Source: Lecanicillium sp. G3 | Taxonomy: Eukaryota; Ascomycota; Sordariomycetes; Hypocreales; Cordycipitaceae | Assembly (NCBI GenBank): GCA_037575805.1 | Contig: JAZHPD010000028.1 | Span: forward strand, 124,001 to 188,000 | DNA: 64,000 nt | Reading direction: 5' to 3' | Shown: positions 32,401 to 44,240 of the stretch, in pieces | Numbering within the stretch: position 1 is the stretch's first letter | Layout: the number at the start of each line of letters is the position of its first letter | The notes under the pieces: model-generated | Databases searched by the model: none | Told to the model about the DNA's origin: nothing | Seen by the model: only the letters and a program-made list of their open reading frames with translations | Position numbers and translations under genes: made by a program

Positions 32401-35011
32401 GTTCGCCTGCGTAGGGGCGGTGACTTGGCCGCGGGCGCTGAGGGCACGCCTTACACTGGCAAGCAGCTTCCTCATGCCGATACCAGACATGGCACCATTA
32501 AATGGCTTGTCCTTGAACATGCGGCGAGCCGGAGGCGTAAAGACGGTGGTTTGGCGATGGGCCATGCCGCCGCAGTCCTGGGCAGAAGTATCGACAACAG
32601 CATGACCAGGGGGAAAGACATTGCCGCGTACCAGGCTGCCAGCGGAGGGCAGGATGGTGGGAAAGTCGACGTCGTTGGGCGGCTTCTCGAGATGCTCTCG
32701 CAGCGAGTCGCTGACACTGTTGTTGCGCTTGTGGGGGCGAATGGCACGAACATTCTTGCCCACAAGTCCGCGAGGAGTGGGAGCGACGGCCCCAGATGTA
32801 GTGGCCTGCGGAGGCGCGCGCACCGGATGCGCGGCCCATTGATGGGTGGTGGGATGCGAGGCCATGCTCTTCAGAGTCTTGCCGGGGAGACCGCAGGAGA
32901 TGACATCCCCGCTATCCACGCTGAGCGGTGATCCCTCTCCCTGCGCACGTGCCAGTTCCATGGCGACGTTTTCCGGGGTCAGGGGGCGATCGCCGAACAC
33001 GATGAAGTCGCCAATCTTGGGGGTCTTGTTGGGGTCTGTGGAGAACCCCACGTCGGTGCCGTGATGCTTGAAGGCCGGGGAGAGCTGGGGCTGTCCGCTG
33101 GCAGACCAATAAGACGGAGTCAGGGTTGGATCTCTATTACCGACAACACCGCCCGGAACAACAGTGGCCTCGACGCCGAGGCCGTCGTCAAAGTTGGGAC
33201 CGTCCCAGTAGTGGGCGCAAACCCTGCGCCAGCACTTCTTCAGCTCGGCCATGACTCTGAGCTGCACATTTCTAGTCTGCACGTCTTCAGAGAGATCGTC
33301 GACGACGCCGTTGAGCAGGTCGCAAAACTCCTTGCGCAGGTCGTAGTTGAGGAGGAAGTCGTCGGTGAAGTAGTTGAGGATCCAGTGCCGGGTGGCGACA
33401 AATGTCCGTACGCGAACAATCATGCCGACTTCGTCTTGACGGGCGAGGGCCCAGCGCATCCTGGCAATCAACATGCGCAAGAGGTCTAATGAGTCGAGGA
33501 ACGCACGGTATGTGAGGAAGAAGTCGGAAATGAGCTCGTAGTCGAGGAAGCTGGGAGAGGTGATTTCAGCGACGAGTCGCGGCGGGGTGGCAGCGGCAAC
33601 GGAACCAGTGGCTGAGGCGTAACGGACTATCCGGCGGTCGTCACAGGCAGGGCGGAAGGTGAGGTCGGTGAACATGTCAGGTTCGATGACGAGATGGGTG
33701 GAGAGGTAGGCGGATCGCATGGCCCGCAGCCTGAGAGGCGAGGGAGGCTGGCGAGGGCTCTTGGGCCCGGAGCGATTTGGGAGATTTGGCGGACTCGACG
33801 CGCCGGTTGGCTTGTTCCAGCTGTACTCGGGGTGACTGCGCGGCATGGAATCTAGCATGGATACAGAGCTGGAGCGCAAGTCCTCTGTCGGGGCGTAGGA
33901 GGAGCCGCGAATGAGGGCGGTACCGCGGACGGTGAAGCGGGGAGTGCCGAGGCGCCAATTGGGAATGTTGATGTTGAGGAGGGGCGTGGGCGCGGTGAGG
34001 TTATCCACGGTGCGGGGGCGAGCGTCGTCGTGCGAGGTCTTTGGAGCAGCGAGGACAGCGGCGGCATCGGCGGTCTTGGGGAGGGCAATCTCGTGTATGG
34101 TGCTGTCAGACAGGGCGCGTCGGTGGTTACCGCGACGGCTGGCGGCGCGAGAATCGGCGAGACTGGCCATGCTGCCAGTCATGGGGGAGTCGTGGGGTAT
34201 CGTTGTCCATTGCATGGGAGGCGGCGCATTGGGGGGTTTTATGGTGACGCGATCCTGCTGGGGTTGTGTGTGGTGAGGGTGGTTGTGGGTGTGAGATTGA
34301 GATTGAGATTGGGTGTGGGATTGAGGGTGAGGGTGAGGGTGAGGGTGATTTGAGGTTTGGTGTTGCTGGTTGTGGGATATTGAGTTGTTTCGACGGACCG
34401 AGGGTCTGTTAGTCGGCGCAACGGGCCCGAGTCAGTTGGTTGAGTTTAGACTTGAGAGTTTAGACTTGAGAGTTTAGATTTGGGGAGCCACATGCTGAGC
34501 CACATGCTGGACTAGGAAGCGCGTTCCAGTCGAGCATTGACATGAAGGACCAGGCCCATTTAAAAAGGACCCGAAAAGAACGAAAAGGGAAACCAGGGTG
34601 TCTGGTCCTGGAAATCATAGGGCAGGGAGAGTTTTTTTTTTCTACATACCTCAGGTAGATGCGGCCTCTGTTCCCCACATTGGAAACGGTGAACTGGCGT
34701 CCGTCGCGGGCCGCGGAGGCGTTGTCTAAGTTGGAGCTGGAGTTGGCATCCCACTTTTCCGTGTCATTCTCCCTTGGACTGCGAGAGGCAGATCGCTCGA
34801 GCTGGTAGTGGCGAGCCTCCGCGAGAGGGACGAGGGGTTTCTGGTGTTTGCCGAGAGAACCTTTTCGGGCGACGCGCGAGGATGGTTTGGAGGCAGCGGT
34901 GCTGGCTGGGGCGGCAGCGGCAGGGGCGGCAGGGGCGGTCGGAGAGGGGAGCTTCTCGGGAGCAGCCTTGGGGGATGACCTCTTGAAGGATTTGGCGGTT
35001 GAGGCGGTCAT
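29497..35011 (-). CDS. LTE1-type Ras-superfamily guanine nucleotide exchange factor
   Basis: Two exons (35011-34650 and 34405-29497, intron 244 bases, donor GTATGT, acceptor ACAG) give 1756 residues. The first exon runs from MTASTAKSFKRSS to the conserved FTVSNVGNRGRIYLR, which continues across the junction as PSVRRNNS. A His-Pro/Gln-Ser repeat tract follows. The RasGEF N-terminal domain lies near residues 370-520 (SPSFLDYELISDFFLTYRAF, TRHWILNYFTDDFL). A long Ser/Pro-rich middle comes next, then the catalytic RasGEF (CDC25-homology) domain in the last ~270 residues (LAQQFTLIEKDALNEIDW, CSNEVTRLSRTWTMV, CIPFLGIYTHDL). This architecture, with the catalytic domain at the extreme C-terminus, matches fungal LTE1, a mitotic-exit/polarity regulator. 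CDC25 would carry an SH3 domain, which is absent. Target GTPase is inferred from family only. Confidence 0.85.
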
Positions 35012-36732
35012 GTTGGTCCGGCCTGTCGAGGGTGGGAGTCGGTCGGCGAGTGGAAGCGCGGGGAGCGAAGACCAGGACTGGACGAGGGACGAGGGACGAG
35101 GGACAGCGGCACCGCCGAGCGCAGAGTCTCGACGGTAGGCCGTGTGGGTGACGCGACGGTAGCGAAGTTGCAAGGTCAGAAAGATGTCGTCGTTGGTTTT
35201 GGCAGAGTCGACGTCAAGTCGGGTCGTGGTAGGAGCTGGCGAGAGGAGGCGAGCGCATTAGCGGTGGGCAGGACGCGGCGCAGGGACGCAGGGACGCAGG
35301 ACGACGTCGGGGGCAAACGGTGAGCCTTGATGGTGGCGGGGAGTAGCTGGTTGGTTGCGTTGTGTGTGTGTGGTTGGTGTTTTGCGGGTGCGGACTGGAC
35401 GAGGAGGAGAGGATATAATGGGGTTTTTTGGAAAAAAAAAATGGGTGATTTTCGCTGTCGGATGTCTCTTTTTTTTGTCGGAGAGGAGGAGTGTAGCAGA
35501 GTGAAGTGAAAAAAAAAAAAGCGAAAGAGGCAAGGAAGAGGTCGAAAAGTGCAAAGGCGCAGCAGCGCAGGCGGGCACGTACCTTGAGGCAAGCAGCAAG
35601 TATATGGAGAGAAGAGCAGCAGTAGCTAACTAACTAATGGAGAGGAGCCACTCCGTACTCGTACCCGGGCGGGTGGACTGACTTTCGGCCGGGTTCTGGG
35701 GAGGAAGAGGGGGGGGGGGAGGGTGGTTGAGGTGCGGTATTGTGGCTGAAGAGTCGGGAGCTGGGGCTGGGGCTGGAGGAGGAGGAAGAGGAGGAGCAGG
35801 AGTGGGAGGAGGGAAAGCTCAAGGCTTGTGGCGCAGGCGGAGCTGGAGATGCATCACCACAGGCAGGATGAATGCAACCGTGACGTTGTAGATGGTGGAG
35901 AGAAAAAGATGGATTTGAAAATGCAGGAATGTGCAGATTCAGCAGCCAACTCGTCCAAGAACCCAGAAAGGAATGGGAGGGGGCAAGGAAAAAAAAAAGA
36001 AAAAAGAAAAAAAAAAGAAAAAAAGTAAATAAAACGCGGTGACGAAAAAAAAAAGGCGGGCGGAGGGCAGCGAGATGGGCTGGGACGGGCTGGGATGGGC
36101 TGGGCTGGGCCGAATGGGTGGCCTTGGGGGGTGGGGGTGAGTTGGTGGGTTGGTGGGCAGCATGAACAAGGTCATGGGCGGAACAAGCATCTCTTGTGTG
36201 CATTTCCCTACGGAACATGGAGTACAGAGTGCTCCGTACAGAGTACAGAAAGATAACTTGTAAGTTAGTCATGTAACCATTTAGTATTTTATGTACCGGT
36301 GGTCAACTTTGTTTCTGCGAGACCCCTGCTAGCAGCATAACAGAAGTAAACAGAAAGAGGGGGGTTGCTTTGGCCTGGTTCAGCCTGGCAAGCATTATCG
36401 CCCTTGTTAATGTTTTCCCATGCAGGCATGTCGCTGCGCCCGGCGGGGGGGTTTCTGGTAGTTAGTTACCGCGTTGTTGGTTGTTGCGGGCCAGAACTGA
36501 ACGGGAACCGGGCATTGCGACTAACTAGGCGTTTATGCCGTGGTAGTCCCGAGGGACTGAAGCTGGGTTGAATGCTGAGTGTTTCTAGGACACATGTCTC
36601 TGCACGTAGTTGCAGTTTTTAGAGTGGGCGCATCGCTATGCAGACGGGATGGGGGTTTGATGTACCTCGCTGCGTGTACAACTGTGGCAGGTACTTTGCA
36701 TGAGAGGGGGGGGCTGGCCCGACCCGAGGGAT

Positions 36733-36795
36733 ATGCCCATGCCTATGCCTATGCCCATGCTCATGCCCATGCTCATGCTCATGCTCATGCCCATG
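36733..36795. repeat. ATGCCY/ATGCTC hexanucleotide repeat
   Basis: About ten units of ATGCCC, ATGCCT or ATGCTC in tandem; non-coding. Confidence 0.9.
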
Positions 36796-37723
36796 TCTGC
36801 CTGCACCCTGCACCTTGTCTGTCCTGTCTACGATTTGCGACACGGCGGGAAAAAAAGGGAAAAGAAAAAGGCTGGTAGACGTTTTTGAAGGCATCATTTA
36901 ATTACGCAAAAAAATGCCACAACTGCAACGGTCATCTAGGCCCAGCAACAGGGCAGTAGAACTATGTAACTACAGCAGCGGCCAGCCAACCAACCTATTC
37001 GGGATCCCCTCTCTGTCCCTCCGCAAGTAAAGGCGCGTCCAAGCGCAAGGACGGCTGTCTCTGTTTATTTTTCTGTCACCTTTCGAAAAATCCTGGAAAT
37101 AACTAATACTTTTTTCGACCAAGCATGACTCTACGTAGCATTGCGCCGCGTATACGGAGTACACTACACTATGATACCCTTACACTAACTAGTTACCACC
37201 CAACGTGACCGAGTACTCCATACTGTACGTTACTCTCCCTCAACTCCAGAGACAGAAAATCTCGACTCACCACGAAAGAAACGACATGCGAATCTGCAGG
37301 CACGTATCTGTATTTCTTGGGTGTTGTTTTTGCGCATCAGCACCTGTAGAGGTGGTAACTAGCCGCAATCGTAAAACTGCTTTTCTCCCTTTGCCGCGCC
37401 TTTTTTTCTTTTCTCCTTTGCGTTGAGACTTTTTTTCAGCCACATGGTAACCACACACGCACGCACACACACACACACACACATATCTGCACACACACGA
37501 ATCATCAAAATACCATCATTCCTCGGGCCTTTTTTTCCGCAGGGAGAATTTTTTTTTTTTAAAAAAAAATCGCCATTACTTACAGAGTAGTTACTCTGTA
37601 GGACAAGCCAGCCCCCCTCCATTTGCCCCGGGAAAGGTCTCGGTCACTTCCATCTCCCTGGTTTCACACTTCGTTATCAGCAAGCTCAGGTCGTGGACCG
37701 CTTGAATCCCAGCAGCCAACCCT

Positions 37724-37790
37724 GTTAGCTAACTAGTTAACTAGTTAACTACGGAGTACTTGTTAATAGTTAACTACTGGGTAGTTTACC
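37724..37790. repeat. GTTAACTA-type palindromic tandem motif
   Basis: Begins with about three tandem TAACTAGT units (37724-37748), flows directly into TACGGAGTAC at 37750, then repeats TAATAGTTAACTAC. The sequence is near-palindromic and could form a hairpin. Confidence 0.7.
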
Positions 37791-38059
37791 CTGGCCGTCC
37801 TTTTGATTCTCTGCGGGGTGGTGGCGGCGCCCGGTCCCTCGATGGATCATGGATGGCTTGGTTTTCTCCTTGGAGATTTCTACTCAACAGGCCCTTTTTT
37901 TTTTTTTTTTAGCCAAACCAAACCCTCTGTATTTTCCCTTTTTTTTCTTCTTCGGCACTCTTTCCGAAGTCCTTGGTACGTGCCGCCTGGTGCAGTGTGC
38001 AGAATGCAGAGTGCATAGTGCATAGTGCTACTGTAGCATTCCGCATCTGCATCTGCCTG

Positions 38060-38090
38060 CACCACCACCACCACCACCACCACCACCACC
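38060..38090. repeat. CAC trinucleotide repeat
   Basis: Ten tandem CAC units in non-coding DNA. Confidence 0.9.
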
Positions 38091-38204
38091 CCCTCTCTCC
38101 TCTCCCTCGTTACAGCGTCACGGAGCTGCATCCTCAGGCTCGACTGCACAGAAAAATCACACTCCTCAAACAAACCTCGATCCATATTCTCACTCTCTCT
38201 CTCC

Positions 38205-38214
38205 AAAAAAAAAA

Positions 38215-38246
<32 letters not shown>

Positions 38247-38265
38247 AAGAAAAAAGAAAAAAAAA
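38205..38265. repeat. 27-base A run followed by A-rich AAAAG tract
   Basis: A homopolymer (38205-38231) followed by degenerate AAAAG/AAAAAAG units. Confidence 0.9.
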
Positions 38266-39199
38266 TTCACCCCTGTCGCTGACAGCCTCACCACTGGAAC
38301 TATTGGGTCCGGAACACGCTTCCGCCAGATTACGCAGACCGGGGGGGTGGAAACACCACCGCCCAACACGAGGACTAACACTCCATGGGCTTTGCGCCAA
38401 TGAAGAAAATTAATTCAAAATCAGGAAGTTTTTTTTAAAAAAAAAATTCAAGTCAAATTTCGTATAAAGTAGCCTGATGAAATTACACACACACACACAT
38501 CTTCACCCGGCACATTTCCAAAACAAGAAACGTCTACAGTGTTCTGGTCCTACACCATTACTGTACTTGATAAAGACCGCACAGATCATGCCCTGGTTTC
38601 CCCCTCCTCTCCTCTCTCTCCGTGGAGGGGGGAGGGAAACACAGCAAAAAAAGTGCACTAAAAAGTCACATTACTCGTCTTGCACCGGCATCTGCAAGAC
38701 ATCTCTAGTTACCTTTTTTTTTCCCCTTGTAAGGCATCGTGCCACAAGTGACATGCTCTCCTCTCCCCATACATATCCCTTGGATCCTTGGGGCCCCCGC
38801 GAGATGTGCCCGCATCCCCCCAGCCCGCCCGTAACTTCGTACTTGGCCATCTTTGTACGTATTACAGAATACCAAGCTTTTTTCTCCATCTCGATGCATA
38901 AAATCTTACAGCATCCCATCCATACAATGCGTGCTCTAGCCTTGCATGTTGAGCACTCTGCAGCGACGCTTTCCCCTATATTACATGCTAGCCGTTTTCA
39001 TATCAACATCCGGTGGACGCACACAAACCGACACCTCACACTGCATGACACTCTACTGCACGCTTACATCATCACTGTACACTTACATCTGCAGCTGCTA
39101 CCCAACTCTATTATTTTCTTATTTTACTCTATTCTCTCCTTTCCTTTCTTTCCATGCACGTTTTCAAACACACATGTGCCATGCACTACTTCCCCTACC

Positions 39200-41817
39200 C
39201 TAACCCCTCAGGTCATTCATATTCTCTACCAGCAAATCCACAAACGTCTCCGCCACCTCCGTCCCCGGCCCGCCAGCCTTGGCCTCAAAGATGCAGTCCA
39301 GAATCGTCTTGATGCCCACGCCCACATTCTCACCCCCGCTGCGCTCCTGCAGCATCCCCATCACCTGGTTAATCTCCCCGTTGCCAAACGTCTTGGTCTC
39401 GTGCAGCACGTTGCCCAGCTCCCGCAGGTTCGACACCGCCGGCACAGCAACCTTCTTTGCAAAGTCCTGGTCCACCTCGAGCATCTTGAGAACCGACGCC
39501 TTGGACGTAGTCACAAACACCAACAATCGGTGGCCCTATAAATCTTGTTAGCACGTTCGCGTGAGAAATCATGTAGTTAAAAACGCACCTTGGGCGGCTT
39601 CGACACAATCAGCGTCGTCAGAGCCTCCAGCATCACGTTCGAGAAGCGTGATCCAATCGGGTTCCACCCAATCAGTCTCTCAAAGTCATCCAGAATCAAA
39701 ATGCTAGCCGGCGACTTGTACGCGTCCGCAAAAGCCTTGTGCACGTAGTCCTTCTTCGCAAAGTCGTCCCGGTATCCCACCAGGTCCGCCGGCGTCACCA
39801 GCTTCACAAACGGGAAGCCCGACTGCGTGGCAATGTGCGCCGCCAGCGCCGTCTTGCCCGCACCGCGTGGGCCGTGGAACAGCACCGACGTGCTGAACTT
39901 GTTCGGGTCCTGCTTGATCATGCCCACCACGCGCATCATCTCCTGGATCGTCGCGTTGATGTGGCCGCCGTACGGGACGATGCCCAGGCGCACCGCCTCC
40001 TCCAGCTCCGCCTCCGACACACCGTACGCCGGACGCACCTCCGTCAGCGCGTTCATAAAGTCGGCGCGGTTGACCTTCATGTTGGCAACGTCCTGCTTCA
40101 CCGCCGCCATCTGTCCGACTTCCGTGTGGCGTGAAAAAGCAAACGAGGCAGACGCCTTGACGAGACCGTTTAGCTCAGCACCCGAGTAGTTCTTGGTCAT
40201 ACCGGCAAGCTCTTCCAGGTTCACGTCAGGGTCCAGCAGACCGTTTTCCTTCATCTTGGACGTGTGGATCTTGAGAATCTCTAGACGACCGGGCTCGTCC
40301 GGCAGGGAAATCTCCAAGTGCACCTCCAGACGACCGGGACGCAGCAGGGCATCATCAATCATATCCTTTCTGTTCGTCATTCCGATCAGCAGGATGTTGT
40401 TCAGCTGGTCGACGCCGTCAAGCTTCGACAGCAGCTGGTTGACAACACTGTCGCCCACGCCGGTGCCGCCGCCGGCGCCGGACCCACGCTGCTTGCAGAC
40501 GGCATCCAGCTCGTCGAAAATGATAATGTGCAGGCTGGACTCGTCGCCCTTTTCCTTGTATTCCTTCTCGGCATCGGCAAACAGCTTTCGGATGTTCTCT
40601 TCCGACTGACCGACATACTTGTTGAGCACCTCGGGACCGTTGATGACCTTGGGCGGTCTGGCGTTCAACATCTTGCCAATCTGTCGCGCGATAAGAGTCT
40701 TGCCGGTACCCGGAGGTCCGTACAGCAGCATACCCTTGACGTGGGGAATGCCCATCTTGGCCACAAGGCCGGGAGGGAACACGCGCGACGCAAAAGCACG
40801 GCGGAAGATGGTCGAGAACTCGTCGCCCAGACCACCGATACCCATATCCTCAAACTTGAAATCGGGGGCCAAAATCGCGTTCGAGTTGGGCTTGTTCATA
40901 GACGGCTTGAGGTTGAAGTCGCCCTTGCCGTCGCGGTGGAACAGCACCCGCGTCTGGTTCGTCAGGATACCGCGGGCGTGCGCCTCTCGGCGCTTGGCGG
41001 CCCCGTCGTCGCCGCCCATGGCGAGGTCCACGAGGCCGACCGTCTTGACCACGATGCGGAGCGGGATGTTGCGCACGTCCATGATGACGGGCTGGCCAGG
41101 CGCCAGCACCTGGTTCTGGTATGTGTCGATGAAGATCTTGGCGAGCTCGTCCTCGTCGTAGGGCACCTCGGTCTTCTTGCTCGGCGACGCGAAGCCAATC
41201 TCCACGTCGACGGACCCGAGGTACGCCTTGCCGCCCGCCTGGAAGGGGTCGTACACCTCGCCGGTGAACTGGTCGCGCATCGTGATGCCCGACCAGCTGC
41301 GCTGCGGGTCCGACAGGCTGATGCACCCGGGCGGGAAGCCGGACACGGGCTTAGCGGTCACGACGTACTCGCCCACGGGGTCGCCGCCGCGGATGAGGAG
41401 GTATAGGTCGGACCCGTCGCGGCTGGGGGGGAAGTCTTCGGGGGCGACGGCGCAGCTGGAGGATGGTTAGCGGTGGACGAGTAATAGCGTTGCTGCATTT
41501 TCGACTGCTTACAGGTTGCCGTAGATCAATCTCGACTGAAGAGACTTGTCATTGACCTTTTCCACACGGAGTGGTACTTGTCGACCGCCAGAGGGCTTCT
41601 CTCGTTGCGTGGGCGGCGGTCGCTGAGCCGCACGGGGGTCACCGTATCCTTGCGGCGCACCGCCGTAGCCCTGGGGAGGAGGCGCACCGTATCCGGGGCC
41701 GCCGCCGTATCCTTGGCCGTATCCTTGGCCGGGCGGCGGCGGTCGAGGGTTGCCGCCGGGCAGGCTGCCGCCATAGGGGCTCCGGCCGGGACCTCCAGGA
41801 GGAGGAGCTCGAGACAT
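39200..41817 (-). CDS. SEC18: Vesicle-fusing ATPase SEC18/NSF
   Basis: Three exons (41817-41513, 41455-39589, 39535-39200) give 835 residues. The N-terminus is a Gly/Pro/Tyr-rich disordered stretch (repeats of GYG and PPPG), then the NSF-N domain. The D1 AAA domain has Walker A GPPGTGKT at residues 348-355 and Walker B IIIFDELD (Asp416, Glu417), plus DDALLRPGRLE. The D2 domain has Walker A GPRGAGKT at 630-637 and ILILDDFERLIGW. Two AAA domains with a degenerate second Walker B are the NSF hallmark. The hexamer disassembles cis-SNARE complexes with alpha-SNAP (SEC17) throughout the secretory pathway. The last intron uses a TAG acceptor (TATAG). The upstream disordered Gly-rich leader is longer than in yeast. 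Confidence 0.97.
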
Positions 41818-42213
41818 GATGACGTAGCTGTTGTGCGGTGTAGATGTGTGTATTATCGGGGCGTAAAAGCTCTGCTTTTCGGTTTTACAGTCGATGGCTT
41901 GAGACGCAGGAAATTGAAGCGGAAAAGAACAGTGTCGAGATGTAAAAGGGATAAACTGGCTTCAAGTTGAAACGGGTTACGTTGTTGGAGATCTGTCGGA
42001 GCTTGTCCTGTTCGCGGGGCGGCGGCACCTGCCCCACTGTTCAGGCAGTGCCACACTCCACTGGACAACCGGGCAAGGCAGGCCGTGGCTTTAATCAGGG
42101 ACAGGCTAATTGGTTAGGCACCAGTCACTTCCAAGGAATTCCATTGTCAAGAAGGTTTGATGGCCATCAGATTGGCATGTGCCCGATATCTGTGTAGTAT
42201 TTGGCTGTACGAC
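41818..42213. other. Spacer between SEC18 and the ankyrin gene
   Basis: 396 bases containing the SEC18 promoter and the ankyrin gene 3' end, both minus strand. No further gene seen. Confidence 0.6.
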
Positions 42214-43917
42214 TCAATTTATTTCCAAACCTGCAAATAGCTCATTCATCTCCAAACTCGAATCCTCAAGCATGCATTTGATTCCCATATCAGTGTTGTC
42301 GACCACTGTCGCATCTGCACCATGCCTCAAAAGACATTTGGTCGCTTGAGTATGACCGTAGCCAACTGCCAGCATCAACGGCGACCAACCGGTCTTGTCC
42401 CGGGCATCTACGTCCGCCCCGGCATTTATTAAAATCTCCATAATCTCAACAGAAAGAATTTGGACGGCCAACGCAAGCATTGACTCGCCGCGTGAGTTCC
42501 GGCGGCAAACGTCGGATCCGTGGGCAAGCAGGACCTCTACCAACTTGCTCTGTCTCTCTCGTATGGCCTGCTCCAGTGCCGTTCTTTTGAACGGGCCCTT
42601 AGCATCGATGTTGTCCGAGTGGTGTTGCAGGATCATCTCAACAAGCTCGTGCCCATCGTATATACTAGCCGCGCGGATAAGTGGCGTCCCGTACTCGCTA
42701 TCCTTTGTCGACAAGTCGGCGCCCGCCCGGATAAGAGACTCCAGGCAATACTTGTCCCCCGTATCGATGGCCCTTTCAATTGGTGCGTAGGACTTGTTGA
42801 CGTCTGCACCCGCTTCAAGAAGCACGTCAAAGTTACTCGGCGTGTACCGTCGGCTCACCGGGATTGCCATGGCCAACGGTATCGAATTAATACCAGCGGC
42901 GTTGATGTCAGCGCCCTGCTCCACGAGGAATTTTGTCACCTCTACACTCCCATCAGAAATGACGTTGCAGAAAAGCAGCGGCCCCAGACTCTCGCACACA
43001 GAGTTTGGGCCGAGATTAGTATGCTTGAAGAATACCTGCAAGGTTTCTGCAGATTTGACTGCTTCAAATAGTTGGGACATAAGCCGCTGTCCCTGAAGAG
43101 AATCCCACAGCGGGTAGTGGCCGCCCTTCAGCAAAAACTCTATCGTTGCAAGCTCGTTCTTGTACGCAGCTTGGTATATTGGGAGCATCCATATAGCATA
43201 ATACCGCTCGCCGCTAAGATTCACGCCATGGGCGATGAACATCTGGAGCAGAGCGATAGACCCGGCCGCCGCTGCCGCACCTGGCGCGCTGGGCCCGGAC
43301 CGCAAAGGCTCCGTCTCGTCGTATGTTGGGTATGGGCTGATGCCTCGCTGCAGCATCGTCTCCACAAACTCGGCGCCGGCGTCACCCAGCTTACAGGCCA
43401 GTTGGATAGGCGTGTCCGTGAGGTTGTTAGAGTGCGCACTGCAGCCTCGAGCGAGCAAGATCCTTGCCGCCTCGGTATTCGCGCTGCGCAGTGCCTCGAG
43501 CAGCGGGGACGACGGGTCCAGGTCGTCAACGCGCTCACCCATCGGCGCGCCCTGGTCCAGCAGCCAGACGACGGCCTCGTTGTTTCCTGCGCCGCAGGCA
43601 GCTATGAGCGCCCTGCTCAAATTATCGTCGATCACTCTTCTAGAAAAGCTGCGAGGCTTGTCTCCCTCGCATGTAGGAGCATACTGCATCCACTTTACCA
43701 TCGTGGGTAGGCGGTCTGCCGCCTTTGCCGCCCACGGCATCGGGCTCTTTCCTCCGCGTCCCCGCCATTTGCGACCATAGAAGTGGCTGATGTACAGAAA
43801 AGGATCTAAGGCATTGCGTATGCGGCGGCATGTCGCCACCAGCGCTGCAATCTGCGCGTAGGTGTCGCATAACTCCCCGATGCGAAGCAGAATCTCCGTG
43901 GGGCAATTGGCGAACAT
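42214..43917 (-). CDS. F-box-like ankyrin-repeat protein
   Basis: A single-exon gene of 567 residues. I start at the ATG of MFANCPTEILLRIGEL because this opens an F-box-like motif (residues ~4-45: PTEILLRIGELCDTYAQIAALVATCRRI). The open frame upstream lacks another Met and begins only with a GTG. From about residue 105 to the end there are roughly ten degenerate ankyrin repeats, clearest in the second half: DIDARDKTGWSPLMLAVGYG-like units such as VDARDKTGWSPLMLAVGYGH, and GADVNKSYAPIERAIDTGD. F-box/ankyrin proteins in fungi may act as substrate adaptors of SCF ubiquitin ligases, but binding partners are not predictable. Large families of such proteins vary between strains. It lies head-to-tail with the bZIP gene (323-base gap). 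Confidence 0.85.
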   Translation of the reverse strand: MFANCPTEILLRIGELCDTYAQIAALVATCRRIRNALDPFLYISHFYGRKWRGRGGKSPMPWAAKAADRLPTMVKWMQYAPTCEGDKPRSFSRRVIDDNLSRALIAACGAGNNEAVVWLLDQGAPMGERVDDLDPSSPLLEALRSANTEAARILLARGCSAHSNNLTDTPIQLACKLGDAGAEFVETMLQRGISPYPTYDETEPLRSGPSAPGAAAAAGSIALLQMFIAHGVNLSGERYYAIWMLPIYQAAYKNELATIEFLLKGGHYPLWDSLQGQRLMSQLFEAVKSAETLQVFFKHTNLGPNSVCESLGPLLFCNVISDGSVEVTKFLVEQGADINAAGINSIPLAMAIPVSRRYTPSNFDVLLEAGADVNKSYAPIERAIDTGDKYCLESLIRAGADLSTKDSEYGTPLIRAASIYDGHELVEMILQHHSDNIDAKGPFKRTALEQAIRERQSKLVEVLLAHGSDVCRRNSRGESMLALAVQILSVEIMEILINAGADVDARDKTGWSPLMLAVGYGHTQATKCLLRHGADATVVDNTDMGIKCMLEDSSLEMNELFAGLEIN

Positions 43918-44240
43918 GATGTAGGTGACAGATGCCACGCGAGGCCAGGTCGGTAAGAAGAAATTCTGGCTCCAGCCTTTGCGTTGGAAAAAAATCGAAT
44001 CCAAACTTTCAATGTTGTTGCCTTGACAAGAATGACGTCGTGCCCAAAAATGTTCCTCTGCGTAGCCTCGCAGGCAGCAATGACGGCGGATCCTGGCGCT
44101 TCCCACATGGCACGTTATTGCCGTGAATGTTTGCCATTTTGCTGTGTCTCTGTACGCAAGGTAGAAAGAAGAAAAGTTTCAGTACATTATTACGTTACTA
44201 AAGTTACAATTATCGCCTTCATAGAGTGAACGAATCGTAA
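43918..44240. other. Spacer between bZIP and ankyrin genes
   Basis: 323 bases: the bZIP 3' end and the ankyrin gene promoter. Frames continue from the ankyrin gene upstream for about 190 bases without a Met. Nothing else seen. Confidence 0.5.

Larger units (their letters stand above)
35012..39199. other. Gene-poor spacer of ~4.2 kb, many simple repeats
   Basis: LTE1 upstream region (GT- and GGA-rich to about 35800), then A-rich and G-rich tracts (GGGCTGGGAC-like units 36070-36110), a hexamer repeat, TAACTA motifs, two TACGGAGTA copies (37153, 37750), a CAC repeat and a long A run, ending in the SEC18 3' region. No frame here has a recognisable product. Confidence 0.5.

Noticed and set aside
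31666..32931. 421-codon plus-strand frame opposite the LTE1-type gene
   Set aside because: No known motif; the minus strand encodes the GEF continuously.
36733..36795. Short tandem repeats as a CRISPR array
   Set aside because: Units are 6 bases with no spacers, and the organism is a fungus.
40318..41406. 362-codon plus-strand frame opposite SEC18
   Set aside because: Complement of SEC18 codon bias; no recognisable sequence.
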